A stretch of DNA of 64,000 nt, taken from contig BQJJ01000014.1 in NCBI GenBank assembly GCA_021604645.1, positions 30,104 to 94,103 of the forward strand, given 5' to 3'. The position numbers and the translations under genes are program-made. Source of the stretch: Methyloligella sp. GTDB taxonomy: Bacteria > Pseudomonadota > Alphaproteobacteria > Rhizobiales > HXMU1428-3. The first letter of the stretch is position 1; each line of letters begins with the position of its first letter. This document shows, one piece after another, positions 17,435 to 25,979 of the stretch. The notes below the pieces were generated by a model. It made no database searches and was not told the DNA's origin. It saw only the letters and a list, made by a program, of their open reading frames with translations.

Positions 17435-18811
17435 ATGACAATGCGCAAACAAGTCTCAAATTTAGTGCTTAGCGTGCCTAAAATTCTGGGCGTCGTAGCT
17501 CTAGCAGCTTTAGCCTTTACCACCACAGTTCAGGCATCCGAAGAAAGAGAGAGTTCAGACATCAAGCTTAGAACAGAGCTTGGTCAAAATTCTTACCTGG
17601 GTGACAAGGGACAGAAAACCTATCTACGTATTGACCTAGAAGGCATCCGAAAAGAAAAAACTGAACGTACACCCGTTAACATTGCTATCGTTATAGATAA
17701 GTCAGGTTCAATGAACGGGAGTAAGCTTGCTCAAGCAAAAGAAGCCGCGATCATGGCAGTCGAGCGTTTGGGACGAGATGATTATGTATCAATCGTTACA
17801 TATAGCAGCAAAGTCGATGTGTTGATGCCGTCCACAAGGGTGACAAACACAACAGAGTTTCGCCGTCGCATTAGCTCGATTAGATCAACAGGGCAAACGG
17901 CACTATACGCAGGCACAAAACGTGGCATCCATGAACTTGAAGCATTTCTAGATGAAAATCGCGTCAACCGTGTCATCCTACTCTCAGACGGTTTGGCAAA
18001 TGTTGGCCCCTCAAAACCAAGTGACTTGGAAGCGCTGGGTCAAAGGGCTGGTGCTAAAGGCATCTCTATTACCACAATTGGATTAGGACTTGGCTTTAAT
18101 GAAGATCTAATGACAAAACTCGCTTACGCAAGTGATGGTAACCATGCGTTTGTAAAACATGAGCGAGACTTGGTTGATATTTTCAACAAAGAGTTTGGTG
18201 ATGTTCTTTCTGTAATCGCTCAAGATATTGAAATCATCATAGAATGCGAAGTTGGCATTCGCCCCATCCGTTTAATGGGTAGAAGAGCTGACATAAATGG
18301 TCAAACCATACGTGTAAAATTAAATCAGCTTTATGGTGCTCAATCGAAGCACCTGATTATTGAAGCTGAGCTAGATGAGACTTATGACGAAGGCGATCAT
18401 AAATTTGCAAGAGTGACCATCGATTATCGCTCGCTGCAAAATAAATCGAGAGAAACCTTAAAGGCAGAAGCTAAAATCAATTTCACAAAATCCAAAAGCC
18501 GTGCAGCAAAAGCCGTGAATAAACGCGTGATGAGTGATGTGATCGAGCAAATTGCAACCGAGAAAAATGAAGAAGCTGTCAGCCTTAGAGATAAAGGTGA
18601 CATAAAAAGAGCAAAAGAAATTTTGCAGGGCAACGCAGCCTATCTAGCAAAAGAAGCCCAAAATCTCGGTGGAGATTATGCCCCGAAATTAAAAGACCTC
18701 GCTAAGAAAAATAGAGCAGATGCAGAAAACTTAACCGGCAACAAATGGCGCTCATCCCGCAAAGAAATGAAAGCCAGAGCCTACCGCCAGAAAACACAGC
18801 AGTCATACTAA
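17435..18811 (+). CDS. Exported von Willebrand factor A domain protein
   Basis: A 458 aa protein with an N-terminal signal peptide (about residues 1-34, ending TTVQA). A VWA domain at about residues 65-240 has a complete MIDAS: DKSGSMNGS, a later Thr (STGQTALYAG) and LSDGLANVG. A helical lysine-rich C-terminal tail follows. MIDAS VWA proteins usually assemble metal-dependent complexes; here it probably acts in the periplasm or on the surface, and no partner gene is adjacent. An AAGGGAA site precedes the start; Met3 is an alternative. Confidence 0.88.
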   Translation: MTMRKQVSNLVLSVPKILGVVALAALAFTTTVQASEERESSDIKLRTELGQNSYLGDKGQKTYLRIDLEGIRKEKTERTPVNIAIVIDKSGSMNGSKLAQAKEAAIMAVERLGRDDYVSIVTYSSKVDVLMPSTRVTNTTEFRRRISSIRSTGQTALYAGTKRGIHELEAFLDENRVNRVILLSDGLANVGPSKPSDLEALGQRAGAKGISITTIGLGLGFNEDLMTKLAYASDGNHAFVKHERDLVDIFNKEFGDVLSVIAQDIEIIIECEVGIRPIRLMGRRADINGQTIRVKLNQLYGAQSKHLIIEAELDETYDEGDHKFARVTIDYRSLQNKSRETLKAEAKINFTKSKSRAAKAVNKRVMSDVIEQIATEKNEEAVSLRDKGDIKRAKEILQGNAAYLAKEAQNLGGDYAPKLKDLAKKNRADAENLTGNKWRSSRKEMKARAYRQKTQQSY

Positions 18812-18812
18812 G

Positions 18813-18917
18813 TGGCACTTCTTCAGCGCCAGGACATGGCGCCAGGGGCGTCCGGCGCGTTGCGCCGACCCTCGGAGGGCTTGGCTGTTAAAGCAGCAGA
18901 ATAGCCCGTGAGAGAAA
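18813..18917 (+). repeat. PE element copy 8 (5' end lost)
   Basis: The 5' box is missing or decayed (CACTTCTTCAGCGCC instead). From GGACAT onward it is intact: hairpin II GGCGCC-AGG-GGCGTC, hairpin III CGGCGC-GTT-GCGCCG, CCTCGGAGGGC, a degraded hairpin IV, and AATAGCCCGTGAGAGA. It begins directly after the VWA stop codon. Confidence 0.75.
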
Positions 18918-18928
18918 ATAGACCAAAT

Positions 18929-18976
18929 AAAAAACCCCTCGTGATTATATATATCACGAGGGGTTTTTTTATTTTT
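18929..18976. terminator. Bidirectional intrinsic terminator
   Basis: AACCCCTCGTGAT and its inverse ATCACGAGGGGTT form a 13 bp stem with a short loop. A-tract on the left and T-tract on the right make it functional on both strands, for the VWA gene and the convergent small membrane gene. Confidence 0.9.
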
Positions 18977-19001
18977 AACAAGTTCAAAAAATCAGCGATT
19001 G

Positions 19002-19238
19002 CTAATTAGAATTCTCAACTTGGATACCAAACATTTCCTCGACATTAATGCCATGCGGATAGTGTTTCCATCCAATAAAAAGTGCACCAAATATAATGGC
19101 TGCTAGAATAGCACCAGTAATTGGATTTCCGCTAAAAATGATATTAATGAAATTACCAATAAATGCGGCAACCAAAACCAATACAGACAATGTAATAACA
19201 GTCACCCAATTAATTTGTGACCAATCAATAAAATCCAT
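19002..19238 (-). CDS. Small two-helix membrane protein
   Basis: A 78 aa protein with two hydrophobic segments (VTVITLSVLVLVAAFIGNFI and a second of about residues 38-56), starting MDFIDWSQ at 19238 with AGGAG eight bases before. No family recognised; it could be a membrane anchor or stress-related small protein. It terminates at the bidirectional terminator. Confidence 0.65.
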   Translation of the reverse strand: MDFIDWSQINWVTVITLSVLVLVAAFIGNFINIIFSGNPITGAILAAIIFGALFIGWKHYPHGINVEEMFGIQVENSN

Positions 19239-19627
19239 GAAATTTACTCCTATCAACTTCCCCAATCTAGGCATGATCTTATGTCAGACGTGTGAAGTTG
19301 TCACATGCTTTTAACCACCAGACGTGGCTATTTGAACCCATATTGGAAAAATTTAAGTGAAAAAGAAAACACCATTTAGTTATTCTTATGAAATAAGAGC
19401 CTCTTTGCAGAAAAAAAAGACCAAAATTTTAGAAAAAACATTCCAATACTACTTTATTTTCTAGAGCCATCATATTATGTAATAATATAACAAATTTTTG
19501 TATGGAAACTATTCGATTAAAGGTCTAGGTTCTAACATCAAAAATAAATAACCAGTTTAAGTCCTTTAGAGACCAATTTTCTTAAACACTCTTTGGCTGT
19601 AAACACGAATTAAATCAGGGTAACCAA
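19239..19627. other. Intergenic region, no gene seen
   Basis: About 390 A+T-rich bases between the divergent small membrane gene and ribA. No ORF with plausible coding character, no PE or ME element and no clear terminator. It presumably holds the promoters of both genes. Confidence 0.4.
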
Positions 19628-20209
19628 TTGAGTACGCTCAAAATTCTTGAAACCGTTCAACTCCCAACAGATCATGGGCACTTCATTATGTCGATCATTT
19701 CTTATGGAGATGATTTAGAGCATATTGTCTTAGAACGCAGCTCAAATGTGAGTGAAATACCGATAATACGCATTCATTCAGAATGTATGACCGGCGATGT
19801 CTTTCGCTCGCACCGCTGCGATTGCGGGGAACAGCTAGAGAAATCATTAAAAAAGATTGGTCAAACTGGCCACGGTTTTGTTTTTTATCTGCGTCAAGAA
19901 GGCCGAGGCATCGGCCTATTGAATAAAATGAAGGCCTATAATCTTCAAGAACAGGGCCTTGATACAGCAGAAGCCAATGAAAAATTGGGCTTTGACATTG
20001 ATTTGCGTGAATATGACATCGTCGCATCATTTTTAAAATCAAAAGATGTGGGTCATGTGAAACTGATCACCAATAACCCTGAAAAATGTGATGCATTGAG
20101 AGATGGCGGTATTGAGGTAGATCGGATCCCCTTACCAACGACAACCCATAATGCAAATGAGCGCTACAAAAGCACAAAAATGAACAAGCTCGGTCACTAC
20201 GGTCACTAG
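19628..20209 (+). CDS. ribA: GTP cyclohydrolase II
   Basis: First committed step of riboflavin synthesis, opening GTP to 2,5-diamino-6-ribosylamino-pyrimidinone phosphate. The 193 aa single-domain enzyme has the zinc site C-x10-C-x-C (ECMTGDVFRSHRCDC) and the LRQEGRGIGL loop. A TTG start at 19628 is inferred, with AGGGT seven bases before; no ATG lies close enough to keep the N-terminal family sequence. The stop codon TAG is joined directly to an ME hairpin. No other riboflavin gene is nearby. Confidence 0.93.
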   Translation: MSTLKILETVQLPTDHGHFIMSIISYGDDLEHIVLERSSNVSEIPIIRIHSECMTGDVFRSHRCDCGEQLEKSLKKIGQTGHGFVFYLRQEGRGIGLLNKMKAYNLQEQGLDTAEANEKLGFDIDLREYDIVASFLKSKDVGHVKLITNNPEKCDALRDGGIEVDRIPLPTTTHNANERYKSTKMNKLGHYGH

Positions 20210-20238
20210 CGCGGTTGCTTAGTGGGCAACTGAAGCGC
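20209..20238 (+). repeat. ME hairpin abutting the ribA stop
   Basis: GCGC-GGTTGC-TTAGTGG-GCAACT-GAA-GCGC, followed by CACTAAGAAAG. The first G is the last base of the ribA TAG codon. The context CACTAGCGCGGTTG recurs exactly at the msrA stop. Confidence 0.75.
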
Positions 20239-20259
20239 CACTAAGAAAGCGCGCTTGCC

Positions 20260-20294
20260 GCGCTGGTTGCTTAGTGGGCAATCAGAAGGAGCGC
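20260..20294 (+). repeat. ME hairpin, second copy after ribA
   Basis: GCGCT-GGTTGC-TTAGTGG-GCAATC-AGAAGG-AGCGC. The outer arm has lengthened to GCGCT/AGCGC with pairing kept. Confidence 0.7.
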
Positions 20295-20328
20295 TAAACA
20301 AGCGGACAATTGAAAGTTCAATTTTTCC

Positions 20329-20452
20329 ATACGAAGAAGGAGCTCATCCCCTTTCGGGATGAGGGACATGGCGAAGCGCCAGCGCAGCCCGGCGTAAGCG
20401 CCGCACCTCGTAGGCCTATGAGCTTTAGCTCATAGAATAGCCGTGAGAGAGA
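20329..20452 (+). repeat. PE element copy 9
   Basis: 5' box ACGAAGAAGGAG. Hairpin I CTCATCCC-CTTTC-GGGATGAG (both arms changed from the CTCAGCCC type), GGACAT, hairpin II GGCG-AAG-CGCC, hairpin III CCGGCG-TAAG-CGCCG, CCTCGTAGG, hairpin IV CTATGAGCT-TT-AGCTCATAG, and AATAGCCGTGAGAGAGA. Between convergent genes. Confidence 0.87.
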
Positions 20453-20485
20453 TAGAGAAAAAACAACCCTAAAACTCTCACTCTC

Positions 20486-21652
20486 CTATCTAACTAAAAT
20501 CGCATGATTATCCCACTGGAGATGACGGGCTGTTTCAAACCGTTTAGAAACTTGAGTGCTTAAGCTCGTTTGTTCAACTTGGCCTGTACCGCTTGTTTGT
20601 ACAAATTCGCTCTTAGAATGTGTTCGGGCGACCCCGCATCCATCTATTAATTTTCGCGTCCCAATAAACGTCCGATTAACGGCATCCCAATAAGAAATAA
20701 ATCCGCCACGTGGATGCGATGCAGCGATAATCTCACCTGAATTGTCAACCGTAACGGAGCCAACATAGTTTTTCATATCACGAAGAACTTCTTTGGGCGC
20801 TGCAACCAATTTAATCTCGTGCCCTCGATCATGAAACCCAATGAGAGGAGGTTGGTTTGTCTTCGGCCCTTTAAATTGGCCTCCAAAAACAACTCGGTTT
20901 TTACCAGCAACAGTAAGATGCCGGATAGACAATTGATGAAGCAAGGCAGGCAGTGTTTGCTTCTCGATCAGGGTTCCAGTGCGGCAGTCAATATAAACCA
21001 GAGACGGCTCCATCTCAGTTAAATTTAAAATCTGTCGTCCCGTCTCCGGGCTTGTCTCAAGCCCACCATTGGCAATAACAAGTGTAATGCCATCATCAAG
21101 CAAAGCCATATCATGTGGGCCAATACCAAAACTGGAAAATTCACCAATTTGCTTATAACCTGCCGTTGCATCACGAATGCCTATAACACCAACACCATTT
21201 TCAAAATCATTCTCAGTGGTAAACAAGAGCTTCCCATTCGGAGAAAAAACACCATGACCATAAAAATGTCGATCCTCTTTTGCAAAAAAATGAAATGGTT
21301 CTCTCGCTCTGTTTGTTGAAAAAGCAACAGCAAACCGTCCAGGGCGGCGTGCAAATGCAACGACTTCTACAGGCTGGGTAATCCGTTCGCCAAGTCCATG
21401 CGGCCGCACAGCAACATCATGACCACGTCCAGGTAAAGCAACAGATCTTAAATCACCTGCGCTCGTAAAAAGAGCAGCCGAATATGAAGCGCTTTCCCCA
21501 TTTGGTAGATGACGCCGGGCAGCGGCAAAAAGTTCTTCTGTCTTCTCTGAAGCTTGTACAGTTGGAGATAAAATAAATGCTGGTAAAGCACCGGCACTAA
21601 CTGCCAAACCAGATCGGATAAAGTCTCTTCGATTAATCGCCATCTGATGCAT
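20486..21652 (-). CDS. DUF1513 Tat-exported protein of the iron locus
   Basis: A 388 aa protein of the DUF1513 family (beta-propeller-like), exported by the twin-arginine route: INRRDFIRSGLAVSAGALPAF carries the RR motif. The body has repeated GxFSPNGKLLFTTEN-type propeller blades. In many proteobacteria this family closes operons with imelysins and a di-haem oxidoreductase, as here; it is thought to serve in periplasmic iron handling. Its start overlaps the upstream imelysin stop by about 20 bases (Met1 at 21652, or Met4 at 21643), so the two are co-translated. Confidence 0.88.
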   Translation of the reverse strand: MHQMAINRRDFIRSGLAVSAGALPAFILSPTVQASEKTEELFAAARRHLPNGESASYSAALFTSAGDLRSVALPGRGHDVAVRPHGLGERITQPVEVVAFARRPGRFAVAFSTNRAREPFHFFAKEDRHFYGHGVFSPNGKLLFTTENDFENGVGVIGIRDATAGYKQIGEFSSFGIGPHDMALLDDGITLVIANGGLETSPETGRQILNLTEMEPSLVYIDCRTGTLIEKQTLPALLHQLSIRHLTVAGKNRVVFGGQFKGPKTNQPPLIGFHDRGHEIKLVAAPKEVLRDMKNYVGSVTVDNSGEIIAASHPRGGFISYWDAVNRTFIGTRKLIDGCGVARTHSKSEFVQTSGTGQVEQTSLSTQVSKRFETARHLQWDNHAILVR

Positions 21653-22820
21653 TAAATCCTAAAGGCAAATCAGCTGCGAGCGCAAAATAACGAGCAAAGC
21701 CAACATTTAAATGTGATACGGTTTTAGCAATATCTTTGAGTTGGCTTTTCGCGTTTTCATCAGCTAATACATTAAAAATCAGAAATGATTTTTTCTCAAA
21801 CCCGTCGAAAGAAGCATAAATCTTTTGAAACATTTTACGAACGTGGAATTGTAAATCGACGGGCGATTTATCTAAAAGAAGTTTAAAGCCACTTTTTCGG
21901 ACAAAATGATCCATAGCTTCAATATTGGTTTTGATAACTCGCAAGGAAAGTCCCGAACGCCAAAAAGCAGCACGTTTTGGTTTCGTGGTTTTTCCCTTGC
22001 GCCCAAACAGCGGTTGAATTTTCAAATCATGAATCTTTTTCATCTCAACGGTAACGGATTGATAAAATTCTAGAATGACTTCCTTGCGGTTACGATAATG
22101 TTCATTGGTGGCTGACGGGTTTAATAATTCTTTTATTGTCGCATTCTGCTCTTTCCAACCATTATAGACCTCTGCAGAAAGTTGCTGAATATTAGCTGTT
22201 AATCTAATGCCATAATCACAACGAAAACGACCCTGTTCGTCAGCAGTAAAAAGATTTTTAAAATCTTGTGTATTACCATTGCCAAAGAGAACGAACTCAA
22301 GTGCAGTTAACCCCTGCACCGCAATCGACTTTTCAGAAAATTTTTGAGGCGAGAGAGCTTGTCTGTCCTTAGCTTTTAGTAAACGCCGAACAGCTCTTAA
22401 CCCACGCCCTTTATGGTCTGGCCAATAGGCAAGCTTCTCCAACCTATAATTTTTTACAATTGGCCCAAAATGAATATGTTCAATCGCTGCAAATGAAATC
22501 ACGGTGTTAGTAAAATTCTTTTTAACCAACTCAAATTGTACTGCGCTTTGGTCTGTACAAAATTGGATCATACTCGACTTCAATTTTTGGCTGTTCAAAA
22601 AGAGAGCTTTATAGCGAGGTAAAATATGTTTCGTATATGAGTTATAAGCTAACGTCTCCAAAACCTCATCACTAGTAAGCTCACTATCAGATTTTTGAAT
22701 AGGTGTTTTTGTCTCTGTCGCTGCGCTTATAGTGAAAGGCATAAACATAAGACTGATAAAAAAAACAAATAAAAAAGAGCGAAAATTTTTAAAACTTAAA
22801 ACAAGCACAATGTGCCTCAT
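21633..22820 (-). CDS. Imelysin-family protein (second copy)
   Basis: A 395 aa exported protein (signal peptide about residues 1-34, FVFFISLMFMPFTISA) of the imelysin peptidase-like family, made of helical bundles. The GLTALEFVLFG segment replaces the GxHxxE metal motif of the canonical family: the His is absent, the Glu kept. This is normal for the second imelysin of such operons. It sits between the di-haem oxidoreductase and DUF1513. Role in iron uptake is inferred from locus context. Confidence 0.85.
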   Translation of the reverse strand: MRHIVLVLSFKNFRSFLFVFFISLMFMPFTISAATETKTPIQKSDSELTSDEVLETLAYNSYTKHILPRYKALFLNSQKLKSSMIQFCTDQSAVQFELVKKNFTNTVISFAAIEHIHFGPIVKNYRLEKLAYWPDHKGRGLRAVRRLLKAKDRQALSPQKFSEKSIAVQGLTALEFVLFGNGNTQDFKNLFTADEQGRFRCDYGIRLTANIQQLSAEVYNGWKEQNATIKELLNPSATNEHYRNRKEVILEFYQSVTVEMKKIHDLKIQPLFGRKGKTTKPKRAAFWRSGLSLRVIKTNIEAMDHFVRKSGFKLLLDKSPVDLQFHVRKMFQKIYASFDGFEKKSFLIFNVLADENAKSQLKDIAKTVSHLNVGFARYFALAADLPLGFNASDGD

Positions 22821-22863
22821 AATTTTTGTTGAGTTGAAGAGAAACTATAGCAAACCTAAAAAT

Positions 22864-24408
22864 TTAAAGCGATCGAACAAATTCCACCAGCCACATACGT
22901 TCTGCTTTGCTAAGCTTGGAATAAGCCTCACGTGTCTTTAAAGCTTCACCACCGTGCCAAAGAATAGCTTCTTCAACAGAGCGTGCACGACCATCATGTA
23001 GAAGGTTTTCATGACCATTAACTGTCTTGGTGAGACCAACACCCCATAAAGGCGGTGTTCGCCATTCAAAACCATCAGCTTTGCCCTCAGGTCGGTGGTC
23101 AGCAAGTCCTTCCCCCATATTATGTAATAACATATCCGTATAAGGCCAAATCAACTGCTGAGAGAGATGCTTATTTTTAGGTAGTGGTCCAGTTTTAAAC
23201 GAAGGCCGATGGCAAGAGGCACACCCGATAGAATGAAACAAAGATTTGCCCTTTAAAACGCTCATCTTTTGCGGATTTCTTCTTTTCGGTACTGCTAAAT
23301 TAGAGGCGTAAAAGGTGACCAAATCCAGCATTTGATCGGTGACTTCTACACCAGATTTTTTATCAACACCGTGTGGAGCTTTCAGACAGAAAGTTTGATT
23401 AGGTGTGCAATCACCTGCTGCATTTTTATGCAGTGAAGTTGATAAGCCGATATCACCTGAAAATGCAGCTGCAGATTGTTCTTTGACAGAAGGAGAACCA
23501 GCTTTCCAACCAAACCGACCAAGCATTATTTTTTGCTTTAAGTCAGACCAAACCATATTAGCCTTACCAGAAATTCCGTCACTATCCTGGTCATCAGGGT
23601 CTGCTAGTTTTAAAATTTCTTGAGCTGGAATTGCATCCAGCAAGCCAAGACCAATCATGGGAGGTGTAAGCCGGGGTGATATCAAAACATCCTTTTGCAT
23701 CGGACCGTATTTGAGGTCAGTTGCTGAATAGTGTGGCCGTCTGAGTTGAACGGTCGTGCCATCATCTAGGGACACATCAAAATATTCATAGCGAATGTTC
23801 ATATGACCTTCGCCTTGATGCCCCTGAATAGATAGATCTTGGAATTGTCCGCCATAAGTTGGTTCGGGAATAACAAGAGCACGGCTGCTTGAAATTAATT
23901 TTTTTTGCTCAACAGTTTGCGGTGGAATTGAAAGGCGCAAAAATAGTGAGACTTGCGTGTCCTCAGGCCAATTAGCTTCGGGTGTGTGACCGCGCCCATC
24001 TTTTAAATGGCACCGTTGACATGAGCGTGCATTAAATAAAGGTCCTAAGCCATCTGATGATTTTGTCGATGAAGGAGAGGAAACCCATAATTTTCTGAAA
24101 AGCCCATTGCCGACCTTAAAGAGAAGCTCTTTTTCAAATCCCATATTTCCAGATGAATGGGAAAAGGCATTTTTATTCTTGAAACTTTTCCGCGATGTAG
24201 CTTTGCCACCCGGTAAATGTTCACCAGGTTCAAATGGAGCAGGCACAGTTTCAGCTCTACTCTTTTGTGCCGCAATCGCTTTTTGAGCGAGTAACTCTAT
24301 ATCATTTAGCAGAAAGTTAGAGCAGATAAAAATAGTGGCTCCCGCAAAACTTGCGAGAGCCACCATTATCGAAACATTCAATTTTTTAATAAAGGTCATA
24401 AAACCCAT
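22864..24408 (-). CDS. Di-haem oxidoreductase (putative peroxidase) of the iron locus
   Basis: A 514 aa exported c-type cytochrome. An N-terminal signal anchor (about residues 8-32) is followed by two haem-attachment motifs, CQRCH at residues 130-134 and CASCH at about 394-398, in the arrangement of the di-haem oxidoreductase (DHOR, DUF1111-like) family. RTPPLWGVGLT and LHDGRARS are family blocks. It probably oxidises ferrous iron or another periplasmic donor together with the imelysins. Met4 is an alternative start. Lies 43 bases upstream of the second imelysin. Confidence 0.9.
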   Translation of the reverse strand: MGFMTFIKKLNVSIMVALASFAGATIFICSNFLLNDIELLAQKAIAAQKSRAETVPAPFEPGEHLPGGKATSRKSFKNKNAFSHSSGNMGFEKELLFKVGNGLFRKLWVSSPSSTKSSDGLGPLFNARSCQRCHLKDGRGHTPEANWPEDTQVSLFLRLSIPPQTVEQKKLISSSRALVIPEPTYGGQFQDLSIQGHQGEGHMNIRYEYFDVSLDDGTTVQLRRPHYSATDLKYGPMQKDVLISPRLTPPMIGLGLLDAIPAQEILKLADPDDQDSDGISGKANMVWSDLKQKIMLGRFGWKAGSPSVKEQSAAAFSGDIGLSTSLHKNAAGDCTPNQTFCLKAPHGVDKKSGVEVTDQMLDLVTFYASNLAVPKRRNPQKMSVLKGKSLFHSIGCASCHRPSFKTGPLPKNKHLSQQLIWPYTDMLLHNMGEGLADHRPEGKADGFEWRTPPLWGVGLTKTVNGHENLLHDGRARSVEEAILWHGGEALKTREAYSKLSKAERMWLVEFVRSL

Positions 24409-24452
24409 TAGAAAAACGTTCCTAAACTAGTCTTAAGTCAGACGATATTGAA

Positions 24453-25748
24453 TTAAAAATCAATACGTGCACCAGCCATGATTGTGTAGAAGTCTTCTAG
24501 ACCAGGTGCAGCAACTGCATTACCAGCTCCATCTACAACATCTAGATCAACTTCATAGTGACGGTAGCCAACGTAAAGTTGCATTTCAGCAGCATCAATA
24601 TGTTGAACGATACCAAAGCCAAATACTTGAGCTTCACTACCAGTTACTGAATGCATAGCATTACCAGTGATACCACTTGCATCATCAGTTGCAAAAATGT
24701 CGTCAAACTGACCAAATTCACCGTAAATTGCTGTTTTACCTAGTGAATTATACTGTTTAAGAATACCACCTTTGAAGTAGTAGAAAGTAGCTTCATCACG
24801 ACCAGGTTCATTGTTGAAATCTCTTTGGCCAGCAGCAAAAGTGAAGTTCAAACCTGTTGGGTTATGAAGTACAGAAATAGAGCCGTTAAGTGTGTCTAAG
24901 CTTTCTTTAGCTCCACCATTATCGCCATCTCGGTTTTCTCTGTAAGCAATGCCAGCGGCAACTTCAAATTCACCTAGCTCTTTTTCATAAGCTAAAGCAA
25001 CGTCCCACATGTCATCTTCACCCCAAGATGCTGAAAGAACAAAACCAGCAATCGTAGGTGTTTCATAGCGAATGATGTTAAATGTATCACCATTAAGGTT
25101 ATCAAACACATCACCAATAGTTACACCAGAAAGGGCACCATTAGAAAGACGAAGTTGGAACCCACCAGCAACATCAGGAACTGCAGAATAAGCAACATTT
25201 TCAGTACCAGAAAGATCCATTTCAGGTGCGCCATCAGAAGATTGGTCAGCAAAGCCCCAAGTCACACGACCATATTGCTCACTTTCAATGAACATGGCTG
25301 ATTGAGCAAGTTCAATAGCTGTGTCGCCATCGTCGTTAGTTTGGTCAACACCATCAGAACCAGCAGCTACGATTTCAAGTTCAATCTCATAACCAGCTGT
25401 CCAGCCTGGACGGATTTTTGCTTCACCAGAAAAGTTAATAGCACCAAGGTCGTTACCATTACTTGTTACATAAGCGTCGCTCTCGTCGCCATCATCCCAA
25501 ACAAGAATGTTTTGGTTCATCCAACCAGAAACTGTTAGAGATACTTTACGATTACCTTTACGAGCAGCAGTTGCTTCAAGAGTTGCAACACGCTCTTCAA
25601 GGTCAGCACAGCAATCACCACCAAGATCTGCCGCAAGTGCTGAAGAGCTAGACAAAGTCATCACTGAAAGACCAGCAAGTGCGCATAGTCCGGCAGCAGC
25701 ATGTCCCCAAGCTTTGGATTGTCTAACCATAGTTTGTCTATAAGACAT
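24453..25748 (-). CDS. Outer-membrane porin
   Basis: A 431 aa beta-barrel porin of the alphaproteobacterial porin family. Signal peptide to about residue 38 (SSSALAA), then DLGGDCCADLEERVATLEATAA (a short coiled coil with a Cys pair, given here by its ends at about residues 40-60), then KVSLTVSGWMNQ, and an acidic, Gly/Asn-rich barrel. The protein ends in ARIDF, with the C-terminal Phe needed for outer-membrane assembly. It stands within the iron locus, 231 bases after imelysin and 44 before the di-haem gene, which suggests a pore for the same substrate. Confidence 0.9.
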   Translation of the reverse strand: MSYRQTMVRQSKAWGHAAAGLCALAGLSVMTLSSSSALAADLGGDCCADLEERVATLEATAARKGNRKVSLTVSGWMNQNILVWDDGDESDAYVTSNGNDLGAINFSGEAKIRPGWTAGYEIELEIVAAGSDGVDQTNDDGDTAIELAQSAMFIESEQYGRVTWGFADQSSDGAPEMDLSGTENVAYSAVPDVAGGFQLRLSNGALSGVTIGDVFDNLNGDTFNIIRYETPTIAGFVLSASWGEDDMWDVALAYEKELGEFEVAAGIAYRENRDGDNGGAKESLDTLNGSISVLHNPTGLNFTFAAGQRDFNNEPGRDEATFYYFKGGILKQYNSLGKTAIYGEFGQFDDIFATDDASGITGNAMHSVTGSEAQVFGFGIVQHIDAAEMQLYVGYRHYEVDLDVVDGAGNAVAAPGLEDFYTIMAGARIDF

Positions 25749-25920
25749 TTGAATTCCCCCAAATGGTTAAATTTAAGACGTTAAAATACTTTGAATATAA
25801 AAAATTTAAGAATGTTATAGTATTACAAAAGCGCAATTGTCCACCCAGTAAATTTTAAAAACGACTCAAAGTGGTATGTTAGCCTCAATGTGGTGCAAAT
25901 TTGTTTATGCAAAAAATTGA

Positions 25921-25964
25921 GGCCTGATCAAGGGCAAGAATAGGTCCCCCCTTGATCAAGCTTT
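25921..25964 (-). terminator. Hairpin between imelysin and porin genes
   Basis: GATCAAGGG and CCCTTGATC form a 9 bp stem at about 25928-25960, followed on the minus strand by GCCTCAATTTTTT. The T-run is displaced by about eight bases, so it may act as a partial terminator or mRNA-end stabiliser allowing some read-through from imelysin into the porin. Confidence 0.5.
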
Positions 25965-25979
25965 CAGTCACGAATGAAA